DNA of 37,749 nucleotides from Terriglobia bacterium (GCA_025350105.1 JANXYJ010000099.1:1-37749), one strand, 5' to 3'. Shown: positions 5,942 to 14,780, counted from the first letter of the stretch. Made by a program: numbers and translations. Notes: generated by a model from the sequence alone, not told the origin.

Positions 5942-7327
5942 ATGAAATACCTGTCACGGGTGGTTTGGTCGGAAGGGATGTACCTGGGGCCGCACCACTT
6001 TCAGGCCCAGAGCCGGTACTTCGAAGATTCGGCCCGGTTCGCCACATCGTCTTTGTGGTTTGAGCCTTGGGGTTTGGTGGCCGCGCAACTGGACGCCGAA
6101 GCGCTGAAAAACGGCACGGTTTCGCTGATTCACGCGCGCGGCATTTTCCCTGACGGGATGGCGTTCCACATGCCGGAAAGCGACCCACTGCCCAAGGCAC
6201 GCAACATCGCGGATTTGTTTCCGCCCACCCGCGATGCCGTCACCCTGATGCTGGCCATTCCGCCACGCCGTCCAGAGATGGCCAACACGTCGTTATCGCA
6301 ACAGCCTTCGGTAACCGGCCAGAACCCGATTCAAACGACAGAACTACCGCTCCGCTACCGCGCCGAAGCGCGGCTGCTGTGCGATGAAACCACCGGCCGC
6401 GACGAAAAACCCGTGCAGATGGGGCGCAAGAATATTCATCTATTGCTGGACAGCGAATCGCCCGGCGATTCCATCACTCTGCCCCTTGCACGCATCAAGC
6501 GCGATGGCTCCGGTAACTTTATCTTTGACGAAGCCTTCATCGCTCCGGCGATGGAAATCAGCGCCAGTGCACGGCTGATGTCGCTGCTGGGCCGGTTGAT
6601 CGACATCCTGGGGGAAAAAAGCACACGTTTTTCCCGGGGCGGAAGCGACCGCAAAAGCTGGGCCGAATTCTCCACCCAGGAAATCGCCAATTTCTGGCTG
6701 CTGCACACCGTGAATTCGGCGCTGCCACCCTTGCGGCATTTGTATCTCACCAAGCGCGGGCATCCCGAGGAGTTGTTCGTCGAAATGCTGCGCCTGGGCG
6801 GCGCGCTGTGCACTTTCGCATTTGAGTCGCATCCGCGCAGCTTGCCGCTCTACGATCACCAAAACCTGGACAAATGTTTTGGCGATCTGGATCACCATGT
6901 CCGTACGCATCTGGAGACGATTGTTCCCACCCAGTATCTTGAAATTCCCTGGACCAAGCGCGCCGATTCTTTTTACGAGGCCGCCGTTACTGATCAGCGT
7001 GTGCTGGACCGCGCGCGCTGGATCTTCGCCATCCGCTCCGCGAAGCTAAACGAACCGGAATTGATCAGCCGCACCCCGGCGTTGGTAAAACTCTGTTCCA
7101 AGGAATTCGTTCCGCAGTTGGTGAAGCGGGCCCTGCCAGGCATGGCCTTAACCCATCTTCCCGTCCCACCGGCTGCGATTCCGGTGAAAGCGGATTTTCA
7201 ATATTTCAGCGTCAGCCGCAGTGGGCCGTGTTGGGATCACATCGTGAAGTCGCGCCAGTTGGGGCTGTATGTGCCCGGCGATTTGCCGGATCCGTCCATC
7301 GAACTCTTGGTGATTTTGGAGGCATAA
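5942..7327 (+). CDS. tssK: Type VI secretion baseplate protein TssK
   Basis: The 461-residue protein begins with the TssK signature (VVWSEGMYLGPHHFQAQSRYFED) and continues with the conserved LWFEPWGL segment. The middle carries WLLHTVNSALPPLRHL and the C-terminal domain ends YFSVSRSGPCWDHIVKSRQLGLYVPGDLPDPSIELLVILE. TssK is a cytoplasmic trimeric baseplate component that links the wedge complex to the TssL/TssM membrane complex. Length is usual for the family. It is the first gene of a tight operon: tssL starts four bases after its stop, and the tssL ribosome binding site (GGAGG at 7317-7321) lies inside its 3' end. No Shine-Dalgarno is clear before its own ATG. Confidence 0.95.
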   Translation: MKYLSRVVWSEGMYLGPHHFQAQSRYFEDSARFATSSLWFEPWGLVAAQLDAEALKNGTVSLIHARGIFPDGMAFHMPESDPLPKARNIADLFPPTRDAVTLMLAIPPRRPEMANTSLSQQPSVTGQNPIQTTELPLRYRAEARLLCDETTGRDEKPVQMGRKNIHLLLDSESPGDSITLPLARIKRDGSGNFIFDEAFIAPAMEISASARLMSLLGRLIDILGEKSTRFSRGGSDRKSWAEFSTQEIANFWLLHTVNSALPPLRHLYLTKRGHPEELFVEMLRLGGALCTFAFESHPRSLPLYDHQNLDKCFGDLDHHVRTHLETIVPTQYLEIPWTKRADSFYEAAVTDQRVLDRARWIFAIRSAKLNEPELISRTPALVKLCSKEFVPQLVKRALPGMALTHLPVPPAAIPVKADFQYFSVSRSGPCWDHIVKSRQLGLYVPGDLPDPSIELLVILEA

Positions 7328-7331
7328 GAAA

Positions 7332-8051
7332 ATGCAGCCCACAACCTCAAGCCAGCCGCGCCGCGCGGAAAATTTGGCCAACGCGTTTCAGGAACTGATC
7401 ACGGTGGGGGAGCGTTTGCGCTCCAACCGCCAACAGGTTGTGGATGCCGCTTCGTTTCGCGCGCAAATCTGGGGAGCGGCGAAACTGGCCGACGAAGAAG
7501 CCCGGCGGCGCGGCTATTCTAGCGACGATATTGAGCTGGCCACCTTCGCCGTAGTCGCGTTTCTGGACGAATCGATATTGAACTTGCGCATTCCCGTTTT
7601 TGCGGACTGGCCGCGCCAGCCTTTGCAGGAGGAACGCTACGGCCATCACATGGCCGGCGAAATCTTTTTTCAAAACCTGCAAAAGCTTTTGACCAGACAA
7701 GACTCCCAGGAAACGGCGGACGTGCTGGAAGTCTATCAACTCTGCCTGCTGCTGGGGTTCGCCGGAAAATACAGCATGGGGAGCCGCGGCGATCTGCGCG
7801 CCATCACCATGCAAACCGCCGATAAAGTGCAGCGCATCCGGCAAACCAGCGGTGAGCTTTCTACGCTGTGGCGTCTTCCGCAACAAGAAGCCGCGCGGCG
7901 CGCGGGAACACAACGTGACCCGTGGGTATCGCGTTTGATGTTTTCCGCGCTTGCTTGTCTGGCGCTGCTGGTGATTTTGTTCGCGGTGTACCTGCTGGTG
8001 TTGGGCAACGGCGCCAGCGCCATCGAAGCGATTGCGAGGCGCGCATCATGA
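7332..8051 (+). CDS. tssL: Type VI secretion membrane-complex protein TssL (DotU/IcmH family)
   Basis: The 239-residue protein has the cytoplasmic DotU helical domain (NLANAFQELITVGERLRSN, FLDESILN, a YQLCLLLGFAGKY motif and GDLRAI) and a single C-terminal membrane helix (about residues 199-222, ALACLALLVILFAVYLLVL). There is no C-terminal OmpA peptidoglycan-binding extension, so anchoring to the cell wall would need another protein. It contacts TssK and TssM at the inner membrane. Its TGA overlaps the tssM ATG as ATGA, indicating translational coupling. Confidence 0.94.
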   Translation: MQPTTSSQPRRAENLANAFQELITVGERLRSNRQQVVDAASFRAQIWGAAKLADEEARRRGYSSDDIELATFAVVAFLDESILNLRIPVFADWPRQPLQEERYGHHMAGEIFFQNLQKLLTRQDSQETADVLEVYQLCLLLGFAGKYSMGSRGDLRAITMQTADKVQRIRQTSGELSTLWRLPQQEAARRAGTQRDPWVSRLMFSALACLALLVILFAVYLLVLGNGASAIEAIARRAS

Positions 8052-11000
8052 ACCTGTATTGGGCGGCGGGCGGTTCGTTTCTCTTCTCTATTTTGGTTGG
8101 CATATTTGGTGGCCGCGCGCTGCACCTGCAGGGCGCGTCGTTCTGGTTCTTCTTCGGCTTGATGACCGTGCTGGGTCTGGCCGCCGCGGCGCTGCTCGCC
8201 TATTTTCAGCGGCGCAACGAACAAGCGCGGGGAGTAATTCCGGGTGGTAACGGTTCGAGCGAAACCAATCCGTTGATTCGCGACGCCAACGCGCGTTTGG
8301 CCCAATCGCGCGGCGGCGCGGGCATCGCCAACCTGCCCATGATTTTTGTGATCGGCGATCGCGGAACGGCCAAGACCAGCACCATCCTGAATTCAGGGCT
8401 GGAGCCCGAACTCCTGGCTGGCCAAATTTATCAGGAAAATGTCGTCACCCCGACGCGCACTGCCAACATTTTTTTTGCGCGCAACACGGTGTTCGTGGAA
8501 GCTGGTGGCGCGTTGATGGGCAATCCGCAATCCTGGTCCAGTTTGGTTTCGCGGTTGCAACCGGGGCGTTTGAAATCCTTGGCCGGAGGCGGGCAAGCTC
8601 CCCGCGGCGTGCTGCTGTGTTTTGATCTGGAAACCTTCACGCGCCCCGGCGCAACCGACGCCATTGCGAATGCCGCGCGTTATCTGCAAGCGCGCTTGGG
8701 AGAAATTTCACAGATTCTCGGCGTTAGTTTTCCCGTATACGTCTTGTTCACGCGCGCTGACCGCCTGCCGTTTTTCGCCGAATACGTGCGCAACTTGAGC
8801 CAGGAAGAAGCCGGACAAGTGGTGGGCGTAACCCTCCCCATGCAGCCGGCCTCCGCCTCCGGCATCTACGCCGAAGAGGCTTCCAAGCGTTTGACGGCGG
8901 CGTTTAGTCAGATGTGTTATTCCTTTTCCGATCAACGCCTGCGTTTGTTGCCGCGCGAAACCGATGCCAGCAAACTCCCGCCCGCCTACGAATTTCCCCG
9001 CGAATTCCGCAAGCTGCGCAATTCTCTGGTGCAGTTTTTGGTGGACGTGGGCCGGCCCAGCCAGATTCAGGTGAGTCCGTTCTTGCGCGGGTTCTATTTC
9101 ACGGGTGTGCGCCCGGTGGTTGTATCGGACGCGCTGGCAGTGCCGGTTTCGCCAACTCAACCCCAAGCAGAACAATCGGGCGCAACGGGAATGTTTCGCG
9201 CGGGCATGTCACGGCCGGAAAGCGAAGCTTCACAACGCGCCGCGCGTATGCAGAACGTCGGCGGCGGTTCGCGCAAAGTTCCGCAGTGGCTGTTTCTGGG
9301 GCATCTGTTCAACGACGTGATTTTGGCCGACGAAGACGGGCGCGCCGCCAGCGGTGCCAGCGTGAAAACCAGCATGCTGAAGCGCGTGCTGTTCGCCACG
9401 GCCGCGGCCGCGTGTTTGCTGTACGCGATTCTGGCGACGGTCTCCTTCTTCGGCAATAAAGCGTTGGAAGACAAAGCGCTGGCCGCCGCACAGGCGCTGG
9501 CCGGGACAACCGTTTCAAACGCCATCCCCAGTGAAGACGCCCTTCGTAAATTGGAAGACTTGCGCAAGCCGCTGGCGGAGCTCACCGATTACGAATACAA
9601 CGGCAAGCCGCTTAGTTTGCGCTGGGGCTTGTACACGGGCAGTGGGATTCTTCCGCAAGTGCGCCGGGCCTATTACACGCGTTTCGCGCAATTGCTTTTC
9701 GGCGGAACCCAAGCCGGTTTGCTTTCGTACTTGCAGCGCGTGCCAGCGTCCCCTGCACCCAATGACGATTATGGCTTCGGCTACGATTCGCTGAAAGCTT
9801 ATCTGCTGACCACTTCCGAATGGAAGCGTTCTTCTGACACGGGCCTGCAATCGTTTCTAGGCCAGAAACTCTTTTCGCGCTGGTCCAGTCAGCGTGAAAA
9901 CGATATGGGCCAAGCCCGGCTGACGCTGGCCAAACAGCAGTTCGATTTCTACGCGCAGGATTTGCCCCACGGCAATCCGTATCCGAGCGACGCCGACAGC
10001 GGATCGGTGGATCGTTCGCGTTCCTATCTGTCGAAGTTTTCAGGCTTTCAACGGGTTTATCAGTATCTGCTTTCCGAAGCCGCGAAGAAAAGCCCGCCGG
10101 TTAGTTTTAACGATAAGTTTCCCGGCAGCGCGGCCGCCGTCACCAGCACCGTTCCGGTGCAGTGGGCTTTCACCAGGGACGGCTGGAAGTTCATGCAGGA
10201 CCAGATCAAACGCCAGAATTTTGGGGGTGAACAGTGGGTCCTAGGCGCTTATCAAAATCAAAGCGTCGACCGCGCCGCCATGGAAAAAGGAATCATGGAT
10301 GCCTACGCGCACGATTACGTCGAACAATGGCGCGCCGTGCTGCGGCGCAGCAATGTCAATCGTTACGCCGGTTATCAGGATGCCTCGCGCAAGTTGACTT
10401 TGCTCACCGGCAGCGCCGCGCCGCTGCTGGCTTTAATGTGGTGGACTTCGCAGAACACCGGCGTGGACGCACCACCTGGTGTTGCCGATAAATTCAAGGC
10501 CGTGCAGACGGTTGTCCCGCCTTCCGCCGCGCAGCAGTACATCGTCGCGCCCAATCAAAACTACAACGGCGGCTTGTTGAATCTGCAGCAATCGGTGGAC
10601 CGGGCGGCCGCCAAAGATCCTAATGGCGATCAAATGGTCCGCGATACGGCCCAGACCGCAAGACTAAACGCGCGGCAGCTTTCCTCCACCTTTCCTCCCG
10701 ATCCTGACGGCCACATCGATCAACGCACGGAAGAGCTTTTGCTGCAGCCCATCTCCTATTTAGACGGCCTGATTGGCGGCGACCTGCGGGCCGGCGGCGC
10801 GTCTTTTTGTTCTGCGTTCAATTCGCTCACCACGAAGTTTCCCTTCAATCCCACCGCGCAAGCCGAAGTAACGCTGGACGAATTGGGCGGATTCTTACGC
10901 CCGCAATCGGGCCGCCTGTGGACCTTCTACGACAGCTCGCTGAAAAGCGTGATGCAGTGCCCCAACGGCGAATGTTCGCCACAGGGCTCACAGCCAGTGA

Positions 11001-11497
11001 ACCCTGTGTTTGTACGCTTCATCAGCCAGGTGATGAAATTTTCCCGCGCCATTTACGGTGAAAACGGCCAGGAACCCAGCCTGCATTACACTTTGCGCCC
11101 GCAGGCCAGCGACCAGGTGAACGAATTCGGCGTCAACGCCAACGGCGAAAGCGCGCAACTGAAGGGCGGCGGGTCAAAGCAGTTCACTTGGCCGGGCGCG
11201 GGCACGCCCGCTTTCCGGCTTGCGCTGAAAACCGCCGATGGCGGTAATCTGGACGTGCAAAGCTGGTCCGGCACCTGGGCCGTATTTCGCTTTTTCGCCG
11301 ACGCAAATCGCAGCACCAGCGCCGGCAGCAGTTCGGTTTTCACCTGGACATTAACCAGCGGCCGCAGCCAGCAACCGGTGATCATCAAAGGCCGTCCGCT
11401 CACTTATGACTTCACCGTGGACGCCGGCGGTGGACCCGCGGTATTTAGCAAGGACTTTTTAACTACACTGAGGTGTGTAGGGCCCGTCACCAGATGA
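8048..11497 (+). CDS. tssM: Type VI secretion membrane-complex protein TssM (IcmF family)
   Basis: From ATG 8048 (ATGA overlap with tssL) the protein is 1149 residues, the usual TssM size. Two membrane helices lie at about 7-24 and 32-53, then a cytoplasmic NTPase-like domain with P-loop GDRGTAKT (103-110) and a likely Walker B segment VLLCFDLE. A third helix near 447-469 (VLFATAAAACLLYAILATVSFF) precedes a long periplasmic region ending in an IcmF C-terminal beta domain (LSWRWG-type segments are replaced by LRLALKTADGG and WSGTWAVFRFF). An open frame continues upstream to 7922 inside tssL, but the residues there are non-homologous. The P-loop variant, with RGTAKT in place of the common GxGKT, still keeps the Lys and Thr. 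Confidence 0.95.
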   Translation: MNLYWAAGGSFLFSILVGIFGGRALHLQGASFWFFFGLMTVLGLAAAALLAYFQRRNEQARGVIPGGNGSSETNPLIRDANARLAQSRGGAGIANLPMIFVIGDRGTAKTSTILNSGLEPELLAGQIYQENVVTPTRTANIFFARNTVFVEAGGALMGNPQSWSSLVSRLQPGRLKSLAGGGQAPRGVLLCFDLETFTRPGATDAIANAARYLQARLGEISQILGVSFPVYVLFTRADRLPFFAEYVRNLSQEEAGQVVGVTLPMQPASASGIYAEEASKRLTAAFSQMCYSFSDQRLRLLPRETDASKLPPAYEFPREFRKLRNSLVQFLVDVGRPSQIQVSPFLRGFYFTGVRPVVVSDALAVPVSPTQPQAEQSGATGMFRAGMSRPESEASQRAARMQNVGGGSRKVPQWLFLGHLFNDVILADEDGRAASGASVKTSMLKRVLFATAAAACLLYAILATVSFFGNKALEDKALAAAQALAGTTVSNAIPSEDALRKLEDLRKPLAELTDYEYNGKPLSLRWGLYTGSGILPQVRRAYYTRFAQLLFGGTQAGLLSYLQRVPASPAPNDDYGFGYDSLKAYLLTTSEWKRSSDTGLQSFLGQKLFSRWSSQRENDMGQARLTLAKQQFDFYAQDLPHGNPYPSDADSGSVDRSRSYLSKFSGFQRVYQYLLSEAAKKSPPVSFNDKFPGSAAAVTSTVPVQWAFTRDGWKFMQDQIKRQNFGGEQWVLGAYQNQSVDRAAMEKGIMDAYAHDYVEQWRAVLRRSNVNRYAGYQDASRKLTLLTGSAAPLLALMWWTSQNTGVDAPPGVADKFKAVQTVVPPSAAQQYIVAPNQNYNGGLLNLQQSVDRAAAKDPNGDQMVRDTAQTARLNARQLSSTFPPDPDGHIDQRTEELLLQPISYLDGLIGGDLRAGGASFCSAFNSLTTKFPFNPTAQAEVTLDELGGFLRPQSGRLWTFYDSSLKSVMQCPNGECSPQGSQPVNPVFVRFISQVMKFSRAIYGENGQEPSLHYTLRPQASDQVNEFGVNANGESAQLKGGGSKQFTWPGAGTPAFRLALKTADGGNLDVQSWSGTWAVFRFFADANRSTSAGSSSVFTWTLTSGRSQQPVIIKGRPLTYDFTVDAGGGPAVFSKDFLTTLRCVGPVTR

Positions 11498-11505
11498 CAT
11501 CACTT

Positions 11506-11531
11506 GTATAACGACACCGTATAACGATCAT
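11506..11531 (+). repeat. 13 bp imperfect tandem duplication at the kinase start
   Basis: GTATAACGACACC is followed directly by GTATAACGATCAT, the second copy running into the ATG of the first kinase gene. The duplication displaces any Shine-Dalgarno; none is visible before the ATG. Confidence 0.6.
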
Positions 11532-12639
11532 GGAACACCCAACGCGCATCGGGAAATATAACATTGAGCAGTATCTGGGCGGCGGCATGTCGCACGTCTA
11601 TCGCGCCACCGACAGCGTGCTGGGGCGGCGGGTTGCCGTGAAGGTTCTTACCGAAGCCGCCACCAAGGAAACCGAATCGAAGGCCCGCTTTTTGCAGGAA
11701 GCCCGCCTGGCATCCAATATTTCCCACGACAACATTATTGCGGTTTATGATTTTGGCGAGGAAAACGGCATGCCCTTCATGGTGATGGAATTCCTGGAAG
11801 GTGAAAGCCTGCGCCAGGCTCTCGATCACGGCACCGCCGGCGATTTGCGCCGCAAACTGGAAATCGCGGTGGCCTTGGGCCGTGCCCTGGATCACATTCA
11901 TTCCAAGCAAATTGTCCATCGCGACATCAAGCCCGAAAACATAAATGTGGATGCCAACGGCCGCGTGAAGCTGATGGATTTTGGTATCGCCAAAGCGCAG
12001 AATCTGAAACTCACCCGCGCCGGATTTACGCTGGGCACGCCGTACTATATGGCTCCCGAACAGGTGATGGGCCAGGAAGTAACGCCGCAAACCGACGTCT
12101 ATTCTTTCGGCGTTTTGTTGTATGAAATGCTGGCGGGAGCGAAACCGTTTCAGGGCGAAGGCTACGAAAAAATCTTTCAACAAACCCTGCACGAACAGCC
12201 CAGCCAGGAACCCTTGAAGGCGGCCAACGTCCCGCAGCCGGTGATTCAACTGGTGATGCGTTTGCTGGCCAAACAACCGGCGCAAAGGCCCGCCGGATTT
12301 GGGGTGGTGTGCGGGGAAATCGAAGGCATCGTGGCGCGGTTGGTACCGGTAAAAACGCCAGTGAAGGGGTCAGCCAAAACACCCGCAAAATCGGCCACAC
12401 AAAGTCCGATTCCCCGTGCGCCGGCAACACCCGGCGCAACTGACGTCTTAAAACACAGCACCAATCCTAAATTCTCCACGCCAGAGCCACCTGCCCCGGC
12501 AACGCCCACAAGTTCGGGTAGCTTCACCGACCATCTGCCGCCCCCGTTGCGTTCGCCCGTCACCTTGATGCTGCTTTCCGCGATCGCGGTGCTGGCGCTG
12601 GTGGCGATCGTTTTTATGATTGCGTCGCGATTTGTCTAA
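11530..12639 (+). CDS. Membrane-anchored Ser/Thr protein kinase of the T6SS locus (PpkA-like, Hanks type)
   Basis: The 369-residue protein has a complete Hanks kinase domain: glycine loop LGGGMSHVY (16-24), Lys38 in VAVKVL, catalytic HRDIKPEN (130-137), DFG (150-152) and APE (175-177). An Ala/Pro/Thr-rich linker with repeated KTPVKGSAKTPAKSA follows, and a C-terminal membrane helix (about 344-366) ends two or three residues before the stop, leaving essentially nothing outside. It starts 32 bases after tssM and is five bases from the next kinase, so it should be co-transcribed with the secretion genes. By analogy with PpkA, it may phosphorylate a T6SS regulator or structural protein; no Fha protein is in the window. 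The two kinases are close paralogs. Confidence 0.9.
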   Translation: MEHPTRIGKYNIEQYLGGGMSHVYRATDSVLGRRVAVKVLTEAATKETESKARFLQEARLASNISHDNIIAVYDFGEENGMPFMVMEFLEGESLRQALDHGTAGDLRRKLEIAVALGRALDHIHSKQIVHRDIKPENINVDANGRVKLMDFGIAKAQNLKLTRAGFTLGTPYYMAPEQVMGQEVTPQTDVYSFGVLLYEMLAGAKPFQGEGYEKIFQQTLHEQPSQEPLKAANVPQPVIQLVMRLLAKQPAQRPAGFGVVCGEIEGIVARLVPVKTPVKGSAKTPAKSATQSPIPRAPATPGATDVLKHSTNPKFSTPEPPAPATPTSSGSFTDHLPPPLRSPVTLMLLSAIAVLALVAIVFMIASRFV

Positions 12640-12644
12640 TAGAA

Positions 12645-14336
12645 ATGGCCGCTCCCGCTAACATGCAGCTTCCTTTTCGCATTGGCCGATACGAATTGCT
12701 GGAATTTCTCGGCGGCGGGATGTCGCAGGTCTACCGCTCGCGCGACTTGGTGATTGACCGGCCGGTGGTGGTGAAAATTCTCACGCCGGAATCCTGCGCC
12801 GACGCCGAAGCCAAAGCGCGTTTTTTACAGGAAGCCCGCATTGCTGGCAACATCCAGCACGAAAACATTGTCAGTGTTTTTGATTTTGGCGAATTCGAAC
12901 AGCGCCCCTACATCGTGATGGAATACCTGAAGGGTGAGGATCTGCGCGATGCCATCAGGAACAATCGCGCGGGCAATGTGCAGGAGCGCACCAGGATCGC
13001 CGCCGATTTGGCCTCGGCGCTCGAATACATCCACCGCCAGGGCATCATCCATCGCGACATCAAACCCGAAAACGTGCACCTGGATCCCTCCGGCCGCGTA
13101 AAGCTGATGGACTTCGGCATTTCGAAAACCGCCAATCTTTCGCTCACCCGCACGGGCATGGCGATGGGCACTCCGTTCTATATGTCGCCCGAACAAGTGG
13201 CGGGCCGCCCCACCACCGTGAGCGTGGATATTTACGCTTTCGGCATGTTGTTCTACGAACTGCTGACCGGCGTGCGCGGCATATCGGGCGAGTCGATGGA
13301 ACAAGTGTTCTTCCAGATTTTGCATGCGCCCTTGGACGAAAGCAAAATGGAAGGCGCGGGTACACCGGCCGCGATTCGAACGCTGGTGCTGCGCTGCACG
13401 GCGAAGAACGTGGAGGACCGGCCGCAATCCATGCGCGAAGTGGTGGAGGTGCTGCGCGGCGCGGTGAAGGCGCAAACATTTTCGAATCCAGCACAGGCTG
13501 CGGCGCCAGTGATCATGAAACGGGACGCCGCACCCCCGCCGGCGGCGCCCCTGCCCAATGCAAATGCCAGTGCAAAGACCGCGGCCAAAACCACCGGCGG
13601 CAAGAAAGTAGTCATCGCCGTTGTGGCCGCCATCGGTATTCTTACCGCGATTTCCATGGCTATCATCTGGTCCAAGCGCGTGCCGGCAATTCCGGGCATG
13701 GTCTATTTTGAGGCCGGAACATTTCTGGCCGGTCCTGATAAAACGCCAGCGAAGATCCAGGCCTATTTCATGGATGACACGGAAGTGACCAACGCGGCGT
13801 TCATGGAATTCTGCGCTGCCACTGGCTGCGCAACTCCCGAGGGTCCTGCCGATTTGCCGGTGGTGAACGTCACCATTGAACAAGCCCGCTCCTTTGCCAA
13901 GTGGAAGGGCAAACGTTTGCCCACGCAACTGGAATGGGAGCGCGCCGCGCGCGGCTTGGACGGCGCGAAGTATCCGTGGGGAGACACCGAAGACGCCGCT
14001 TTCGCCAACCTGAGCGAGAACCCGACGCTCACCAAACACGCGCTGATGCCGGTGCGTTCTTTCAAACGCATGCCGGTCTTTCAAATGGCGGGCAATGCGT
14101 GGGAGATGGTGGAGGGTGAGGTAACACCGAGCAACGACGCGGTGGCCATGTTTCAGAAGCTGATCGCACCACCAGGATTCCAGGAAAAGACAATGGCACA
14201 GGAAATATGGATTCAGATCCGCGGTGGTTCATTTAATACCACCCTCAAAGCCGCCGTTACCTATGAGTTCAGTTCCATCCCCGAACGATATTCCGGAGCC
14301 GACATCGGTTTCCGCTGCGCGAAATCGCTAGAGTAG
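12645..14336 (+). CDS. Ser/Thr protein kinase fused through a membrane helix to an FGE-like domain
   Basis: The 563-residue protein has an N-terminal Hanks kinase with GGGMSQVY (23-30), Lys44, HRDIKPEN (136-143), DFG (156-158) and SPE (181-183). A Pro/Ala linker leads to a membrane helix at about 323-344, after which the domain beginning PGMVYFEAGTFLAG matches formylglycine-generating-enzyme/SUMF1 domains (DDTEVTNAAFMEFC, GKRLPTQLEWERAARG, AGNAWEM, RGGSF at 526-530, and GFRCA near the end). In FGE enzymes the segment after RGGS(F/Y) carries two catalytic cysteines; here it reads NTTLKAAVTYEF, so oxidation of sulfatase cysteines is not expected. A ligand-sensing role on the periplasmic side, controlling the kinase, is inferred. 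It is the last gene of the T6SS operon. Confidence 0.9.
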   Translation: MAAPANMQLPFRIGRYELLEFLGGGMSQVYRSRDLVIDRPVVVKILTPESCADAEAKARFLQEARIAGNIQHENIVSVFDFGEFEQRPYIVMEYLKGEDLRDAIRNNRAGNVQERTRIAADLASALEYIHRQGIIHRDIKPENVHLDPSGRVKLMDFGISKTANLSLTRTGMAMGTPFYMSPEQVAGRPTTVSVDIYAFGMLFYELLTGVRGISGESMEQVFFQILHAPLDESKMEGAGTPAAIRTLVLRCTAKNVEDRPQSMREVVEVLRGAVKAQTFSNPAQAAAPVIMKRDAAPPPAAPLPNANASAKTAAKTTGGKKVVIAVVAAIGILTAISMAIIWSKRVPAIPGMVYFEAGTFLAGPDKTPAKIQAYFMDDTEVTNAAFMEFCAATGCATPEGPADLPVVNVTIEQARSFAKWKGKRLPTQLEWERAARGLDGAKYPWGDTEDAAFANLSENPTLTKHALMPVRSFKRMPVFQMAGNAWEMVEGEVTPSNDAVAMFQKLIAPPGFQEKTMAQEIWIQIRGGSFNTTLKAAVTYEFSSIPERYSGADIGFRCAKSLE

Positions 14337-14349
14337 ATTTCGTCTATCG

Positions 14350-14417
14350 TTTCCTTAGCTTCACGGTTTTTTCAGCTTCACATCTCTTCTGGCTCTACAT
14401 CTTTTCCAGCTTTACGG
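14350..14417. repeat. About four degenerate 17 bp tandem units at the 3' end of the YbjQ gene
   Basis: Four successive units of the type TTTTCAGCTTCACATC cover the last codons of the minus-strand YbjQ gene and the sequence beyond its stop. Read on the minus strand they repeat the pattern VKLEK, so the protein tail appears to have been copied past the stop codon. Confidence 0.55.
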
Positions 14418-14724
14418 CGGTCCCGTAACATAACACTTCGGTGACACCCTGCATCACTTCGGTGGCATCGTAACGTACACCCACAATGCCGTCGGCTTGC
14501 ATCTGCTCGGCGTGCGCCACCATCTTTTGATACGCCTGCTCGCGAGTCTGCTCGCACAGGTTGGTCAGCAGCGTGATGTTGCCGCCGACGATGGTTTGCA
14601 GGCTGGCTCCGATGGTGCCAAAGATGGAGCGGGAGCGAACGATGATCCCGCGCACCAAGCCCAAGCTTTGCGTGGTCCGGTAGCCATCAATGGTGAATGT
14701 GGTGGTGACGAAATTGTGAGTCAT
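14395..14724 (-). CDS. YbjQ/UPF0145-family protein
   Basis: From ATG 14724 the protein is 109 residues. It shows the UPF0145 pattern: [22 protein letters not shown], the VRSRSIFG segment, and [14 protein letters not shown] near the end. The family is small, forms oligomers and is sometimes called heavy-metal-binding, but its role is not established. A GTG at 14736 would add four residues; no Shine-Dalgarno settles the choice and a 14 bp duplication lies right there. The gene is convergent with the T6SS block. Confidence 0.82.
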   Translation of the reverse strand: MTHNFVTTTFTIDGYRTTQSLGLVRGIIVRSRSIFGTIGASLQTIVGGNITLLTNLCEQTREQAYQKMVAHAEQMQADGIVGVRYDATEVMQGVTEVLCYGTAVKLEKM

Positions 14725-14753
14725 ATTATTTAGCACCGCTTATTTAGCACCGC
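14725..14753. repeat. 14 bp tandem duplication upstream of the YbjQ gene
   Basis: TTATTTAGCACCGC occurs twice in a row (first copy with A for the leading T), directly before the minus-strand ATG at 14724, in the position of the leader. Confidence 0.75.
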
Positions 14754-14780
14754 ATGTCTGCGGACCATTTTAGCATCCAG

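Noticed and set aside
7922-8047. N-terminal extension of TssM inside tssL
   Set aside because: The residues are not hydrophobic-helix or IcmF-like; the ATGA overlap at 8048 and the immediate membrane helix give a much better start.
12825-14084. Minus-strand open frame of 419 codons opposite the second kinase
   Set aside because: The sense strand carries complete kinase and FGE motifs; the antisense product is rich in His and Arg without a domain.
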